This document shows, one piece after another, positions 8,969-17,435 of a stretch of DNA of 44,706 nt (position 1 is the stretch's first letter; the number at the start of each line of letters is the position of its first letter). A program made the translations under genes and the position numbers. The stretch lies in assembly GCA_009841255.1 (NCBI GenBank), contig VXMD01000012.1, positions 1-44,706 on the forward strand, read 5' to 3'. This stretch comes from Candidatus Poribacteria bacterium. Its GTDB lineage: Bacteria; Poribacteria; WGA-4E; WGA-3G. The notes below the pieces were generated by a model. That model was not told where the DNA came from. It made no database searches and saw only the letters and a list, made by a program, of their open reading frames with translations.

Positions 8969-9910
8969 ATGACCAAGACTAAAATCGGAATTATCGGTTC
9001 GGGCGGGATGGCACGGAATCACCTCGCGCGATTTACTTCAATTCCAGATGCCGAAATCGTAGCGATCGCCTCCAGAAACGCACAGACAGGCACCCAACTC
9101 GCTAAAGAACATAAGACCGTCTTTATGCCTGACTGGGAGCGTCTGGTTGAACGTGAAGACATAGAGGGTGTCGTTATCTGCACTCACAACGACAGTCACG
9201 GTGAGATGGTGCTCGCGGCGTTGCAAACGGATAAACACGTCTTCGTGGAATATCCGCTCGCTAGCGACGTCGGTGAAGGAGAGGTGGCAGTGCAGCTTGC
9301 TGAAGCGCGAGGTCGTGTGCTTCGGGTGTCGCATCCGGAGGCAGTCTCCAATACCCATAAAGCACTCAAGCAGAAAATAGGCGAACTCGGCGACTTACTG
9401 CTCACCTCTTTTGTGCGCCTGACACCCGGACGCGGTGCACGCCCTGAGATCCTTTTCAATTTGCCGGTGTCAGGAACCCCCGCCCATTTTTTCATCTATC
9501 ATATCTATCCGATTGTGGACTTCTTCGGGGGTGCTGCATCGGTTAAAAGGAATGCCGTCTACGAAGGATTAAGGGAGAACGGACAATACGACGGGTTTGT
9601 CAACACGCTCACCGTTGAATTCAAACGCGGTGGCATCGGACAGTGGACCTGGGCAGGTGGCATCGCCATTAACACCGCCGAAGAACACGAGCGATACGTC
9701 CTTACCGAGGGCACAATTAGCGACGCGGGTGGCGAGTGGCATTGCACGACACCTTCTGGTGTGACACCGCTCTCTATCCCGGATTCACCGCAACCAACAC
9801 TTCAGGAGTTATGGTTCTCTGAGATCCGAGAGGCCGCTGATCAGCCTCCCAATTTGGAAAATGCCGTGGTTGCGCTGGAGGCGATCCGTATCAGTCTCGC
9901 AACTGAATGA
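8969..9910 (+). CDS. Gfo/Idh/MocA family oxidoreductase
   Basis: An NAD(P)-dependent dehydrogenase of about 313 residues. The N-terminal Rossmann motif is I-G-I-I-G-S-G-G-M-A. The C-terminal domain shows the expected H-I-Y-P-I-V-D-F-F-G-G block. In most family members a V-E-K-P motif supplies the catalytic lysine; here it reads F-V-E-Y-P-L-A, so Lys is replaced by Tyr. Such proteins may be weakly active, act on other substrates, or have lost dehydrogenase activity. I favour the ATG at 8969; a TTG at 8960 sits nearer to the GGAAAA ribosome site and would add three residues. It follows the sugar isomerase, so a role in sugar metabolism is likely. Confidence 0.85.
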   Translation: MTKTKIGIIGSGGMARNHLARFTSIPDAEIVAIASRNAQTGTQLAKEHKTVFMPDWERLVEREDIEGVVICTHNDSHGEMVLAALQTDKHVFVEYPLASDVGEGEVAVQLAEARGRVLRVSHPEAVSNTHKALKQKIGELGDLLLTSFVRLTPGRGARPEILFNLPVSGTPAHFFIYHIYPIVDFFGGAASVKRNAVYEGLRENGQYDGFVNTLTVEFKRGGIGQWTWAGGIAINTAEEHERYVLTEGTISDAGGEWHCTTPSGVTPLSIPDSPQPTLQELWFSEIREAADQPPNLENAVVALEAIRISLATE

Positions 9911-10023
9911 TCTATACCAACGTGAATTAGTTGTAGTCAAACTTTTACCGAACGCGAACCTCGCTTAAAATGTTAATAGCGTGTCAAGATGCAGGACTAC
10001 GGGATTCTTCTATCGAACCCATA

Positions 10024-10803
10024 TTATGCCAATGTTTGCTGAAACCACGCAACCGATCTGGCAATTACCGCCTGCTCCCATGCAACCGTATTGAACGTAT
10101 GGTCGGCTTTATCAACGATTTCAAGCTCGGTCAAAGCATCGCGATCGCGCATCAATTCGTAGTAGCGTCTGCCGTGAGAGACGGGCACGACGTCATCACC
10201 ACTGCCGTGGATCACGAGGAGGTCACCCGTAAACTGCTGGAGGGTAACGGAAGGGGATATCTGCGGCAGATCCTCATAGAACGCCTTTCCGACGATGTTT
10301 GGGTTTAATTGCGCGATTTCTTCTGGTGTCGGTGTGTTTTTACCTCTCTCCAAAATTTCCTGTTTCCGATTCGGCGGATCGTCCGAGAGCGGTGCCCACA
10401 TCACCGTCGACTTCACACGTGTATCTTGCCCGGAGACACACGCCGCAACACAGCCTCCCATGCTCAACCCCAAAACACCGATGCGTTCAGGGTCCACCCC
10501 CTGCATAGCGGTGAGCACGTCAATTGACTTGATGGCATCCGAAACTTCGCCACCGATCGTCATCTCCGAGAAATCACCAGCACTGTCCCCGCACCCCCGA
10601 AAATCGAAGCGTAGCACATAGAACCCGATAGCAGCGAGTTCTCGTGCGGTTTTAACGAATATCCGGTGCGGCTCAACTTTCGTTCCCGTGAATCCGTGAA
10701 AAAAGGCAACCGCCGGACACAGTGCCTCGTGAGCCGTTGGTAAATGTAGTATCCCGTTCAGTTGTTGTCCCTGATTGTAAAATACGATCGGTCTCTCTAC
10801 CAT
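10024..10803 (-). CDS. Alpha/beta hydrolase (serine hydrolase)
   Basis: An alpha/beta-hydrolase-fold protein of about 259 residues. The oxyanion region H-G-F-T-G-T-K, the strand motif D-F-R-G-C-G-D-S, the nucleophile elbow G-L-S-M-G-G, the acid in H-G-S-G-D-D-V-V-P and the catalytic histidine in A-D-H-T-F are all present in order. It probably hydrolyses an ester or acyl substrate in the cytoplasm; the start used here leaves no signal peptide. I chose the ATG at 10801-10803, which is preceded by AGGAAAAG; an upstream ATG at 10875 would add 24 non-conserved residues that overlap a repeat array. Convergent with the oxidoreductase. Confidence 0.88.
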   Translation of the reverse strand: MVERPIVFYNQGQQLNGILHLPTAHEALCPAVAFFHGFTGTKVEPHRIFVKTARELAAIGFYVLRFDFRGCGDSAGDFSEMTIGGEVSDAIKSIDVLTAMQGVDPERIGVLGLSMGGCVAACVSGQDTRVKSTVMWAPLSDDPPNRKQEILERGKNTPTPEEIAQLNPNIVGKAFYEDLPQISPSVTLQQFTGDLLVIHGSGDDVVPVSHGRRYYELMRDRDALTELEIVDKADHTFNTVAWEQAVIARSVAWFQQTLA

Positions 10804-10869
10804 ATTCTTCTTTTCCTTTGAATGTTTTGGCGGATGTGGTCTGCTGAAACGTGAGAAGACGTATGAAAA

Positions 10870-11099
10870 TTTCATAGTATTTCATAGTATTTCATAGTAA
10901 GCGTTTGCAAAAGGGGCTTTGTAACCCTTTCAAAACATAGGTGGGGTATAGGTTTAGAGCCATTTGGGGAGTCTTGCATTTTTGGGTGTTTACTATGAAA
11001 CTTTAAAATTGGGACGCGATGCGATCCCTTGAAAACCCAGTCGTGGCATAGGTTTAGAGCCATTCTGGGAATTTTCTGCTTTTTGGGGTTACTATGAAA
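10870..11099. repeat. Repeat cluster: three 10-bp units plus two ~100-bp imperfect copies bounded by TTACTATGAAA
   Basis: TTTCATAGTA occurs three times in a row (10870, 10880, 10890). Its reverse complement TACTATGAAA occurs at 10991 and 11090. Between them are two imperfect copies of a 100-bp unit sharing ATAGGTTTAGAGCCATT (10948 and 11048). The stretch 10890-11000 therefore has 11-bp terminal inverted repeats, as expected for a small non-autonomous element, with a second partial copy following. This occupies most of the gap between the hydrolase and the element at 11143; no credible gene was seen in it. Confidence 0.75.
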
Positions 11100-11142
11100 T
11101 TTTTCGTTAAAATAGGAATAACAGATTAATAAGTTTTAAGTT

Positions 11143-11276
11143 AAAATGTTACACCAGTGTAACATTTGGTAGGTAACGTCCATCTACCTAAAACCCAGTG
11201 GCCGTAAGGGTTTATGGTCCCTTTTTCTTTCTCTTTCGGTTGAAAAAAAATAATTTGGCGGAAAGTGTAACATTTT
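11143..11276 (-). mobile_element. 134-bp MITE-like element, left copy
   Basis: The element starts with AAAATGTTACAC and ends with GTGTAACATTTT, 12-bp perfect terminal inverted repeats. One end carries a longer palindrome, AAATGTTACAC-CA-GTGTAACATTT. The interior contains hairpins GGTAG/CTACC and AAACCC/GGGTTT, plus a TTGAAAAAAAATAATTTGGCG block. The same length and the same ends recur in reverse orientation at 12117-12250, while the middle differs, so the two are diverged members of one family. The two copies enclose the protease pair at 11297-11916. Confidence 0.75.
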
Positions 11277-11296
11277 TCTCAGTGTTCTTTTTGAAG

Positions 11297-11689
11297 TTAG
11301 ATGAGTTCAAGAGTCCCTTTCGAAAAGGAAATATGCACATCAAAATTCATCAAAAAGTTTAAGCCCAATACGCCCTCAACGGGTGCTTCCGGGGGTAAGT
11401 CATGGCACATAACTTCAATATTTTTTATAGTTTGCCCTATGGCAGTTAGTGCCTTGATTTCAATAATTGGCACTTCTTCAACACCACTGCCTGTTACAAC
11501 AGGTTCTATCCTTTTTGGTTCTGAGATGTTGTATCCCAAGGCAGAAGCAACATATATTGGAATTGATGTAGTCGTTGCACCAGTATCCAATGCCACTTCA
11601 ATATCCCGGAAACTGTTATCATCAATACCCATCACTTTAATAGGTATCAGTATAAAATTAGATACAGGTTGAAGCCGAATTCTTTGCAT
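11297..11689 (-). CDS. Retropepsin-like aspartic protease
   Basis: A protein of about 130 residues with the single-lobed, clan AA aspartic protease pattern: catalytic L-D-T-G-A-T-T-T near residue 34, a flap-like segment in the middle, and the late hydrophobic-glycine motif V-L-G-L-N-F-L near residue 108. As in retroviral and bacterial single-domain members, it would act as a dimer. The ATG at 11687-11689 overlaps the stop of the upstream ORF (TGATG), giving coupling; a GTG one codon earlier is also possible. No signal peptide or membrane helix. Small proteins paired with retropepsins recur in bacteria, but their substrate is not known to me. Confidence 0.85.
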   Translation of the reverse strand: MQRIRLQPVSNFILIPIKVMGIDDNSFRDIEVALDTGATTTSIPIYVASALGYNISEPKRIEPVVTGSGVEEVPIIEIKALTAIGQTIKNIEVMCHDLPPEAPVEGVLGLNFLMNFDVHISFSKGTLELI

Positions 11690-11916
11690 CACAGAAGGTA
11701 AAATCTCCCTTCTGGGGGTTTGCCTGTGTAGCGTATCGCCGCGCCACCTTTATATTCCGCTGATGCCTTTTGAATCACATCACGCGAGGAACTGTGGACG
11801 GCAACTATCCCTGATATAAGTTCCGTGCTTTCACTATGTTCGCAATCGACTATAAATAGCCATTGATCAGGGTACTGCTGCACCATCTCATCGATTGTCA
11901 AGCGTTTCTGTTTCAT
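11689..11916 (-). CDS. Small DUF5678-like protein coupled to the retropepsin
   Basis: A 75-residue protein. The order Q-Y-P-D-Q-W-L-F-I-V-D (about residues 14-24), G-I-V-A-V-H-S-S-S-R-D-V-I-Q-K-A and a C-terminal R-F-Y-L-L resembles the small DUF5678-type proteins (x-P-G-x-W-V-A-I … V-x-x-G-x-D-x-x-x-V-x-x-K-A) that are often encoded just before retropepsin-like proteases. The AGGAG site 8 nt before the ATG is strong, and its TGA shares bases with the protease start. It may be the partner, substrate or adaptor of the protease; that is inference from pairing alone. Family assignment is by eye and moderate. Confidence 0.7.
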   Translation of the reverse strand: MKQKRLTIDEMVQQYPDQWLFIVDCEHSESTELISGIVAVHSSSRDVIQKASAEYKGGAAIRYTGKPPEGRFYLL

Positions 11917-11943
11917 GGCTAATTCTCCTATTTGTTAAAATTC

Positions 11944-11966
11944 TACGCAAATATAGAATTTGCGTA
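11944..11966. promoter_or_regulatory. Perfect 9-bp inverted repeat upstream of the retropepsin operon (operator candidate)
   Basis: TACGCAAAT (11944-11952) and ATTTGCGTA (11958-11966) are perfect inverted arms with a 5-bp spacer, 28 bp before the first ATG of the operon. On the minus strand a TACAAT hexamer with a TTGAAT 18 bp upstream overlaps its far side, so a repressor bound here could block transcription. A second inverted repeat, ATATATGCTA 12046-12055 with TAGCATATAT 12071-12080, lies farther upstream. Confidence 0.5.
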
Positions 11967-12116
11967 CATTGTACTATAATTTAACAAGAAAATTCAATGA
12001 GAAAAACGCCCACAGCAATAAAAAATAAATTTGCATTCCTAAATTATATATGCTATTATATATTATAGGTTAGCATATATGACGTAAACTTGGATAGACA
12101 CCCAAAACAGCAAAAG

Positions 12117-12250
12117 AAAATGTTACACTTTCGCCAAATTATTTTTTTTCGGCAGGACCTCAGTCCTGAAAACGTCTCAGAACCCAGACGGCACCTGAGG
12201 TGAGGGATACTCACCGATGTACCTACAATGTTACACCGGTGTAACATTTT
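12117..12250 (+). mobile_element. 134-bp MITE-like element, right copy (inverted relative to 11143-11276)
   Basis: It begins with AAAATGTTACACTTTCGCC and ends with CACCGGTGTAACATTTT, with the same 12-bp terminal inverted repeats as the left copy and the same AAATTATTTTTTTTC block, but in opposite orientation. The terminal palindrome AATGTTACACCGGTGTAACATT is perfect over 22 bp. The interior differs from the left copy yet again folds into short hairpins (AGGAC/GTCCT, GTCT/AGAC, GGTGAG/CTCACC). AAG occurs on both flanks and might be a target duplication. Confidence 0.75.
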
Positions 12251-12361
12251 AAGACATCAAAATCGGTAAAACGCATCGCATCTTTACGAAAAATACAAAA
12301 GCAACAGAATATCCAAAATCCGTGATTTAGACAAATAGAATAAGGCAAGTTGCTACCTATT

Positions 12362-12554
12362 TACAGACATAGCACCCCTAATGAAGATTAAGAATTTAAT
12401 CGGGTAATTTTTTACCAATGCCCGGTGCGGTTAGAAACCGCACCTACCGGGCCTGGGGAGAATACAGAATTACCCAAATATTTTCTTAAAACTCATATGG
12501 GGTGCGGTGACTCGTATAGCCATTTTCTATAGACATATCACCCCTACGGGGTGG
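12362..12554. repeat. Intergenic hairpin repeats in the 390-bp gap before the ComF-like gene
   Basis: Three repeat pieces are visible. AGACATAGCACCCCTAA at 12365 and CTATAGACATATCACCCCTACGGGGTGG from 12527 are two copies of one motif, also seen at 40351. Between them, GGTGCGGTT 12424-12432 pairs with AACCGCACC 12436-12444, flanked by CCC and GGG (12421-12451), the same kind of hairpin as at 8921. No coding capacity was seen from 12251 to 12643. A strong AGGTAGGA ribosome site precedes the gene that follows. Confidence 0.7.
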
Positions 12555-12643
12555 AAAAAGTGCCTAAAGCCCCTTATTGAAACGTCCAAAATTTTCGAGT
12601 CGTAATTTGGGTTAGAATATTATACCCTCCAAGGTAGGATTTC

Positions 12644-13393
12644 ATGGGATCAAAGCCAACTTTGAACGTCCCCCGTTTATTGCGGGATATGTCCGAAACC
12701 GCAATAACTTTCCTCTATCCGGCAGAATGTCGGGTTTGTAAGGAATTTCTTGGGGCTACGTCTGTCCCTTATATTTGCGAGAACTGTTGGCAGGATATCC
12801 AATTCCTCGAACCGCCTTGGTGCGATATATGTGGCACACCCAGCGTAGACGGACTCTGTGATGAATGTGCCACCACGCCGCCACGTTACGGTAAACTGAG
12901 ATCCATAGCGTTTTATCAGACAACACTCCAACAGGCGATACATTTCTTTAAATTTGAAAAGAAAAAGGGGCTTGCACGACACCTGATTCAACTGATAGAT
13001 GCACATATCCCATCGGATTGTGGCCTCGCCGAATACGACTTTATTCTCCCCGTCCCAATTCATAAGAAACGGCTGCGGGAACGCGGTTTCAATCAGGCGA
13101 CGCTCCTTGCCAACGGGATCGCGAAAACTGAAGGCGTTCCAGTGCTCACAGATGCATTGGTTCGGCATCGGCATACAGTCGCACAAAGTAGTTTGGATAG
13201 AGAAGCACGTCAGCAGAATCTTATCGGTGCCTTTGAAATTCGGAACCCAGAGATTCTCAACGGAAAACGACTCCTGATCTTTGACGATGTTTTCACCACG
13301 GGTGCCACGATTCGCGAAGCCGTCCACGAACTCTGGACCGCGGATCCCGTTGAGGTCGATGTGCTCACCCTGGCGAGGACTTTAAATGCGTAA
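12644..13393 (+). CDS. comF: ComF family phosphoribosyltransferase-like protein
   Basis: A 249-residue ComF-type protein. Two N-terminal cysteine pairs (C-R-V-C … C-E-N-C and C-D-I-C-G … C-D-E-C, residues about 25-85) form the usual zinc-binding region. The C-terminal half is a type I phosphoribosyltransferase fold with a K-R-L-R-E-R-G-F-N-Q-A block and the PRPP-loop motif L-I-F-D-D-V-F-T-T-G-A-T near residue 210. ComF proteins take part in DNA uptake for natural transformation in some bacteria, but homologues are widespread and often of unproved role. A separate 229-bp gap before SMC argues against an obligate operon. Confidence 0.88.
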   Translation: MGSKPTLNVPRLLRDMSETAITFLYPAECRVCKEFLGATSVPYICENCWQDIQFLEPPWCDICGTPSVDGLCDECATTPPRYGKLRSIAFYQTTLQQAIHFFKFEKKKGLARHLIQLIDAHIPSDCGLAEYDFILPVPIHKKRLRERGFNQATLLANGIAKTEGVPVLTDALVRHRHTVAQSSLDREARQQNLIGAFEIRNPEILNGKRLLIFDDVFTTGATIREAVHELWTADPVEVDVLTLARTLNA

Positions 13394-13622
13394 TTATCGT
13401 CCAGTCCAGTTACGTAAATTCCATTGGCAATTCGAGTGTCATTGACAAAATCGTGAAACTTTTTTACGGACATTGCGTTTACACATATGATTAGTTATCA
13501 GCAGTCGGTTACAAGAGGTGTTCGGAGAATCGACGAGTAAAAGGATTTTTTGAAAAAAATCTGCTCTGATAACCATTCCGCCTTGGGATAATTACCTAAA
13601 TACACAGTGGGAGGTCAAACCT

Positions 13623-16600
13623 TTGCACTTAAACAGCATTAAAATTCGTGGATTTAAGAGTTTCGCCGAAGAGATTGAGCTGATACTTGAACCCGGTATC
13701 ACAACCATCGTCGGACCCAACGGTTGTGGGAAAAGCAACGTCTCCGATGCAATTCGGTGGGTGCTTGGGGAACAGAGTGCTCGCTCACTTCGGTGTACTT
13801 CTATGCGCGACCTACTGTTCAACGGTGGTGCTAACTTCGCACCCGCACAGAAAACGGAAGTCTCACTGCATTTTTCGACGCCGCTTGCAAGCGAAAAACT
13901 TGCTTCACAAAAGCCAAATGGAAATGGCTCAGAGAATCCCGATACCTCCACAGAAGACCCCCTTAAACTTGCCCTCGCATCTCCAGAAGTTGAGGTATCT
14001 CGTCGCTTGACCCGCACTGGTGAAAGCCGCTATCTCATCAACCGGAACGCGTGTCGCCTCCGAGACATCAGCGAACTCTTCATGGACACAGGTATCGGCG
14101 TAGATGCTTACTCCGTTATGGAGCAGAGCAAGATTGACCTGATCCTGAACGTCCGTCCCGAAGAACGGCGGTTCCTCTTTGATGAGGTCGCCGGTATCAC
14201 AAAATATAAACACCGTAAGAAAACAGCACTCCGTAAACTGGAACAGACCGAGCAAAACCTCACCCGTATCAACGACGTGATTCAGGAGTTACAGCGCGAA
14301 ACCGAGTCCCTCAAGGAACAGGCGGAACAGGCACGGCACTACAATACACAACAGGCGCAATTAAAGCAACTTGAGTTAGAACTCGCGCACCGAGAATACG
14401 ATAAACTCCGCACAGACTATACCCAAGCGCAAACCGACTTGGATGAAGTCTTAACCACCGTCGCGGGGGCTTCTGAAACCCTTAAAGCCGCTGAAGAGCG
14501 TATCGAGAACGCCACAAACCGCCGCTCTGAGTTGGATGAAGCCATACGTGAAGGACAGACAGCACTTCGCGAAATTGAAACGCAGATTGAGCACATCGAA
14601 CGGCAGATCGTGCTTCACAAGGAACGCCAACTCAACATTCAACGACAACGAGAACGGGCAGTCCAAACGCTTGAATCCTTAAAAGCACAGCAAACCGGTA
14701 TACTTGCGCAGCAGCGTAAACGCACCCAAGAATACCAAAGACTTGAGGCAAACTGCAAGATAGAAGAAAGCCGATTGGCAGCGCGTCAGCAACTGCTAAC
14801 AGAACTCGCGGGGCGTATCAGTCGAGCAAAGGACTCCGTTCAGGAAACCCAAGACACCTTGCAAGAGATTACAACGGAGTTGACAGAACGCGAACGCGAA
14901 CGCCTAACGATCGAGCATCAGTTAACAAATACCGAAGGGAATCTCAACCGCCTCAAAGAAAATAAAACAGCATTAGCCGCTGAACTCAGCACTGCCACCG
15001 ATACTCGCGATGAAGTCCAGTATGCCGAAACACAATTGAAGGCAGCACTCATTCAAATCGAGACTGAGAAAAACCAGGTAGAGATAGACTTCAACGAGAA
15101 CCAAGATGCACTCCGTAAGATTGAAGTTGAAATTCAAGGCTTACAAAATACCTTAGGTGCCAACGTCTCACGGCTCAAGTCATTACAGGAATTGCAATCT
15201 GCTTATGAAGGATACTATACCGGTGTTCGGGCGATAATGCGGGCGAAAACCCACTACTCCGATCAGTTCCAAGGCGTGTGCGGCGTTGTCGCTGAACTCC
15301 TCACAACGGTTACTAAGTATGAGGTTGCAATAGAGGTGGCTCTCGGGAGTGCTATCCAGAATGTCATCACTGAAACCGCTGAGGATGCCCAAAAAGGTAT
15401 CGCTTTCCTGAAACAGCATCGCGCAGGTAGGGTAACGTTCCTCCCGCTGGATATTCTACGTGGACGTCGGTTTGATGATGATCAGCTGCTGGACCAGCCC
15501 GGTGTCATCGGAATCGCTGAGGAATTGATCGATTACGATCCCAAATACGAGATTGCGATGCGACATCTGTTGGGTAACACGCTCGTTGTTGAAAATTTGG
15601 ATTCAGCAATCGCACTGACCCGTCGGTTCCGTCCAAGTGCACGTCTCGTCACGTTGGAGGGTGAAGTCATCAATACATCGGGTGCCATCACTGGTGGTCA
15701 AACAGACCAGAAAAAAAGCGGGCTCCTGAGCCGTTCACGCGAACTTGAGACGCTTGAGGACGCGATCGGGAAGCTGACACAAAGCTCCAATCAGAAGAAC
15801 GAGAGGCGTAAGGCGTATGCTGCAACAATAGCGAACCTGCAAAAAACGCGGCAGACACTCACCGCACAATGGCAGGATAAACGGGTTGAAAAAGCGTCAT
15901 TGACGAAAGACTTAGAGCAGGCAAATCTCCAAGTTACTCGGTTCGAACAACAACTCGCTGCCCTTGAGGTCGAAAACCGTGAATTGGACACCGCAGTCGC
16001 GGCATCGCGCGAAGAACAACAGGCACTTGAAACTGAAATTGCAACATTGACGCAAAAGAGCACCCGTACCCAGCGATGGATTGAACGCATGTCCGAGCAG
16101 ATTGAGAGTGAAAACCGGAAACATACTGAGGTCGCGAGCACCTGTCAGGAGATGGAAGTCTTCTTGGCTGGACAACGTCAGAAACTTGAAAGTTTAGCGT
16201 CCGAACTCCAAACGTTCAAGGAGAGCCAAGAGCGCACAGCAAAAGATATCGCTGAACAACAGTCAATTATCGACACAGATGAACAGCGAAAAAGTGACCT
16301 CGTGGAGCAGGTAGCCGCAGCGCAACGCGAGTTTCTCCGTTTAGAAGGGGACCGCGCCGAAGCCGAATCAGACGTTGATGAACTCACGGAGGAACGTGAG
16401 ACGCTCCTTCAGGAGGTAGAGGTTCTCCAGAAGGAGATGCGTGCAACCCGTAGAAACTTTGAGAAACAGAACCGGGCGCGTCACAAACTTGAAGTCGCCA
16501 CGACACAACTTGAGATGCGCATAAAATCGGTCTCAACCCGCATCCATGATAAATATCAGGTGTCGATCGATACCCTACCCCCGCTCATGGATACCGAACA

Positions 16601-17258
16601 CGCCATGGATGAGATCGATCTGTTGGATAGCATTGAAAAGTTGAAAGCGGAACTCTCTGGAGTAGGCGCGGTAAACCTCAAAGCGATTGACGCTTACGAG
16701 GAATATAAGAAACGCCACGATTTCCTCAATGCCCAACGCGAGGATCTTCAACAGTCGATGCAAGACACGTATCAGGCGATACAGAAAATTAACCAGACAT
16801 CGAGAGAGGTGTTTCTTGAGACGTTTGAACGGGTGCAAGCGAACTTCCAAGAGATCTTCACACAACTCTTTGGCGGCGGCGAAACCGAATTGCTATTGAC
16901 GGATCCATCCGACGTGCTTGATTCGGGCATTGACATTATTGCGCGTCCGCCCGGCAAACGTCCACAGAGTATCACGCAACTTTCCGGTGGAGAACGGTCG
17001 TTGGTAGCGATCGGACTCCTGTTTGCCGTCTTTAAAATCAAGCCGAGTCCTTTTTGCGTCCTCGATGAAGTTGATGCCTCACTCGACGAAGCAAATGTCC
17101 TCCGCTTCACCAATCTTATCCGTGCCTATGCTGAGAATACGCAGTTCGTCATCATCACGCACAACCGGCGCACGATGGAAATCGCCGATGCCATGTACGG
17201 TGTGACGATGGAACAGGCGGGTATCTCGAAAATTGTCTCCGCTAAGTTTGCGGAATAG
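13623..17258 (+). CDS. smc: Chromosome segregation protein SMC
   Basis: A full-length SMC ATPase of 1211 residues. The Walker A motif G-P-N-G-C-G-K-S-N lies near residue 31. Long coiled-coil arms flank a hinge at about residues 520-660 (G-V-C-G-V-V-A-E-L-L … G-R-V-T-F-L-P-L-D). The C-terminal head has the signature L-S-G-G-E-R-S-L near 1120 and Walker B with V-L-D-E-V-D-A-S-L-D near 1148. Two such subunits form a ring that, with ScpA and ScpB, compacts and segregates the chromosome. The start is a TTG preceded by GGGAGG at 8 nt, which fits the conserved M-x-L-x-x-I-x-I-x-G-F-K-S-F N-terminus. Confidence 0.97.
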   Translation: MHLNSIKIRGFKSFAEEIELILEPGITTIVGPNGCGKSNVSDAIRWVLGEQSARSLRCTSMRDLLFNGGANFAPAQKTEVSLHFSTPLASEKLASQKPNGNGSENPDTSTEDPLKLALASPEVEVSRRLTRTGESRYLINRNACRLRDISELFMDTGIGVDAYSVMEQSKIDLILNVRPEERRFLFDEVAGITKYKHRKKTALRKLEQTEQNLTRINDVIQELQRETESLKEQAEQARHYNTQQAQLKQLELELAHREYDKLRTDYTQAQTDLDEVLTTVAGASETLKAAEERIENATNRRSELDEAIREGQTALREIETQIEHIERQIVLHKERQLNIQRQRERAVQTLESLKAQQTGILAQQRKRTQEYQRLEANCKIEESRLAARQQLLTELAGRISRAKDSVQETQDTLQEITTELTERERERLTIEHQLTNTEGNLNRLKENKTALAAELSTATDTRDEVQYAETQLKAALIQIETEKNQVEIDFNENQDALRKIEVEIQGLQNTLGANVSRLKSLQELQSAYEGYYTGVRAIMRAKTHYSDQFQGVCGVVAELLTTVTKYEVAIEVALGSAIQNVITETAEDAQKGIAFLKQHRAGRVTFLPLDILRGRRFDDDQLLDQPGVIGIAEELIDYDPKYEIAMRHLLGNTLVVENLDSAIALTRRFRPSARLVTLEGEVINTSGAITGGQTDQKKSGLLSRSRELETLEDAIGKLTQSSNQKNERRKAYAATIANLQKTRQTLTAQWQDKRVEKASLTKDLEQANLQVTRFEQQLAALEVENRELDTAVAASREEQQALETEIATLTQKSTRTQRWIERMSEQIESENRKHTEVASTCQEMEVFLAGQRQKLESLASELQTFKESQERTAKDIAEQQSIIDTDEQRKSDLVEQVAAAQREFLRLEGDRAEAESDVDELTEERETLLQEVEVLQKEMRATRRNFEKQNRARHKLEVATTQLEMRIKSVSTRIHDKYQVSIDTLPPLMDTEHAMDEIDLLDSIEKLKAELSGVGAVNLKAIDAYEEYKKRHDFLNAQREDLQQSMQDTYQAIQKINQTSREVFLETFERVQANFQEIFTQLFGGGETELLLTDPSDVLDSGIDIIARPPGKRPQSITQLSGGERSLVAIGLLFAVFKIKPSPFCVLDEVDASLDEANVLRFTNLIRAYAENTQFVIITHNRRTMEIADAMYGVTMEQAGISKIVSAKFAE

Positions 17259-17290
17259 TATTTTAAACTATTAAATCTGGACATCGTTTT

Positions 17291-17317
17291 GTAGGGGCTG
17301 GGTAACCCAGCCGCTAC
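17291..17317. repeat. Dispersed hairpin repeat with CTAC border
   Basis: GGCTGGG (17296-17302) pairs with CCCAGCC (17306-17312) around TAA, with outer GTAG and CTAC also complementary. It lies 30 bp after the SMC stop and could terminate that transcript, but it lacks a T-run and belongs to the hairpin family also seen at 8921, 12421, 22382, 22498 and 43791. Confidence 0.7.
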
Positions 17318-17435
17318 GGTTTCACGATGGTGTTTGGTTAATTCCGATGCGGATTGGAACGTTAACAGTTATTAAGGGTTTATGCAAACAACCCATCCGC
17401 CGAACCCACAGCAACATGAGCGCTAATTCGTGAAT

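Noticed and set aside
10804-10875. Upstream start of the alpha/beta hydrolase
   Set aside because: The added residues are basic, unconserved in style and reach into a repeat, while the ATG at 10803 has a good ribosome site.
12677-13327. A 216-codon minus-strand ORF
   Set aside because: Shadow of the ComF-like gene, whose cysteine pairs and PRPP loop are unmistakable.
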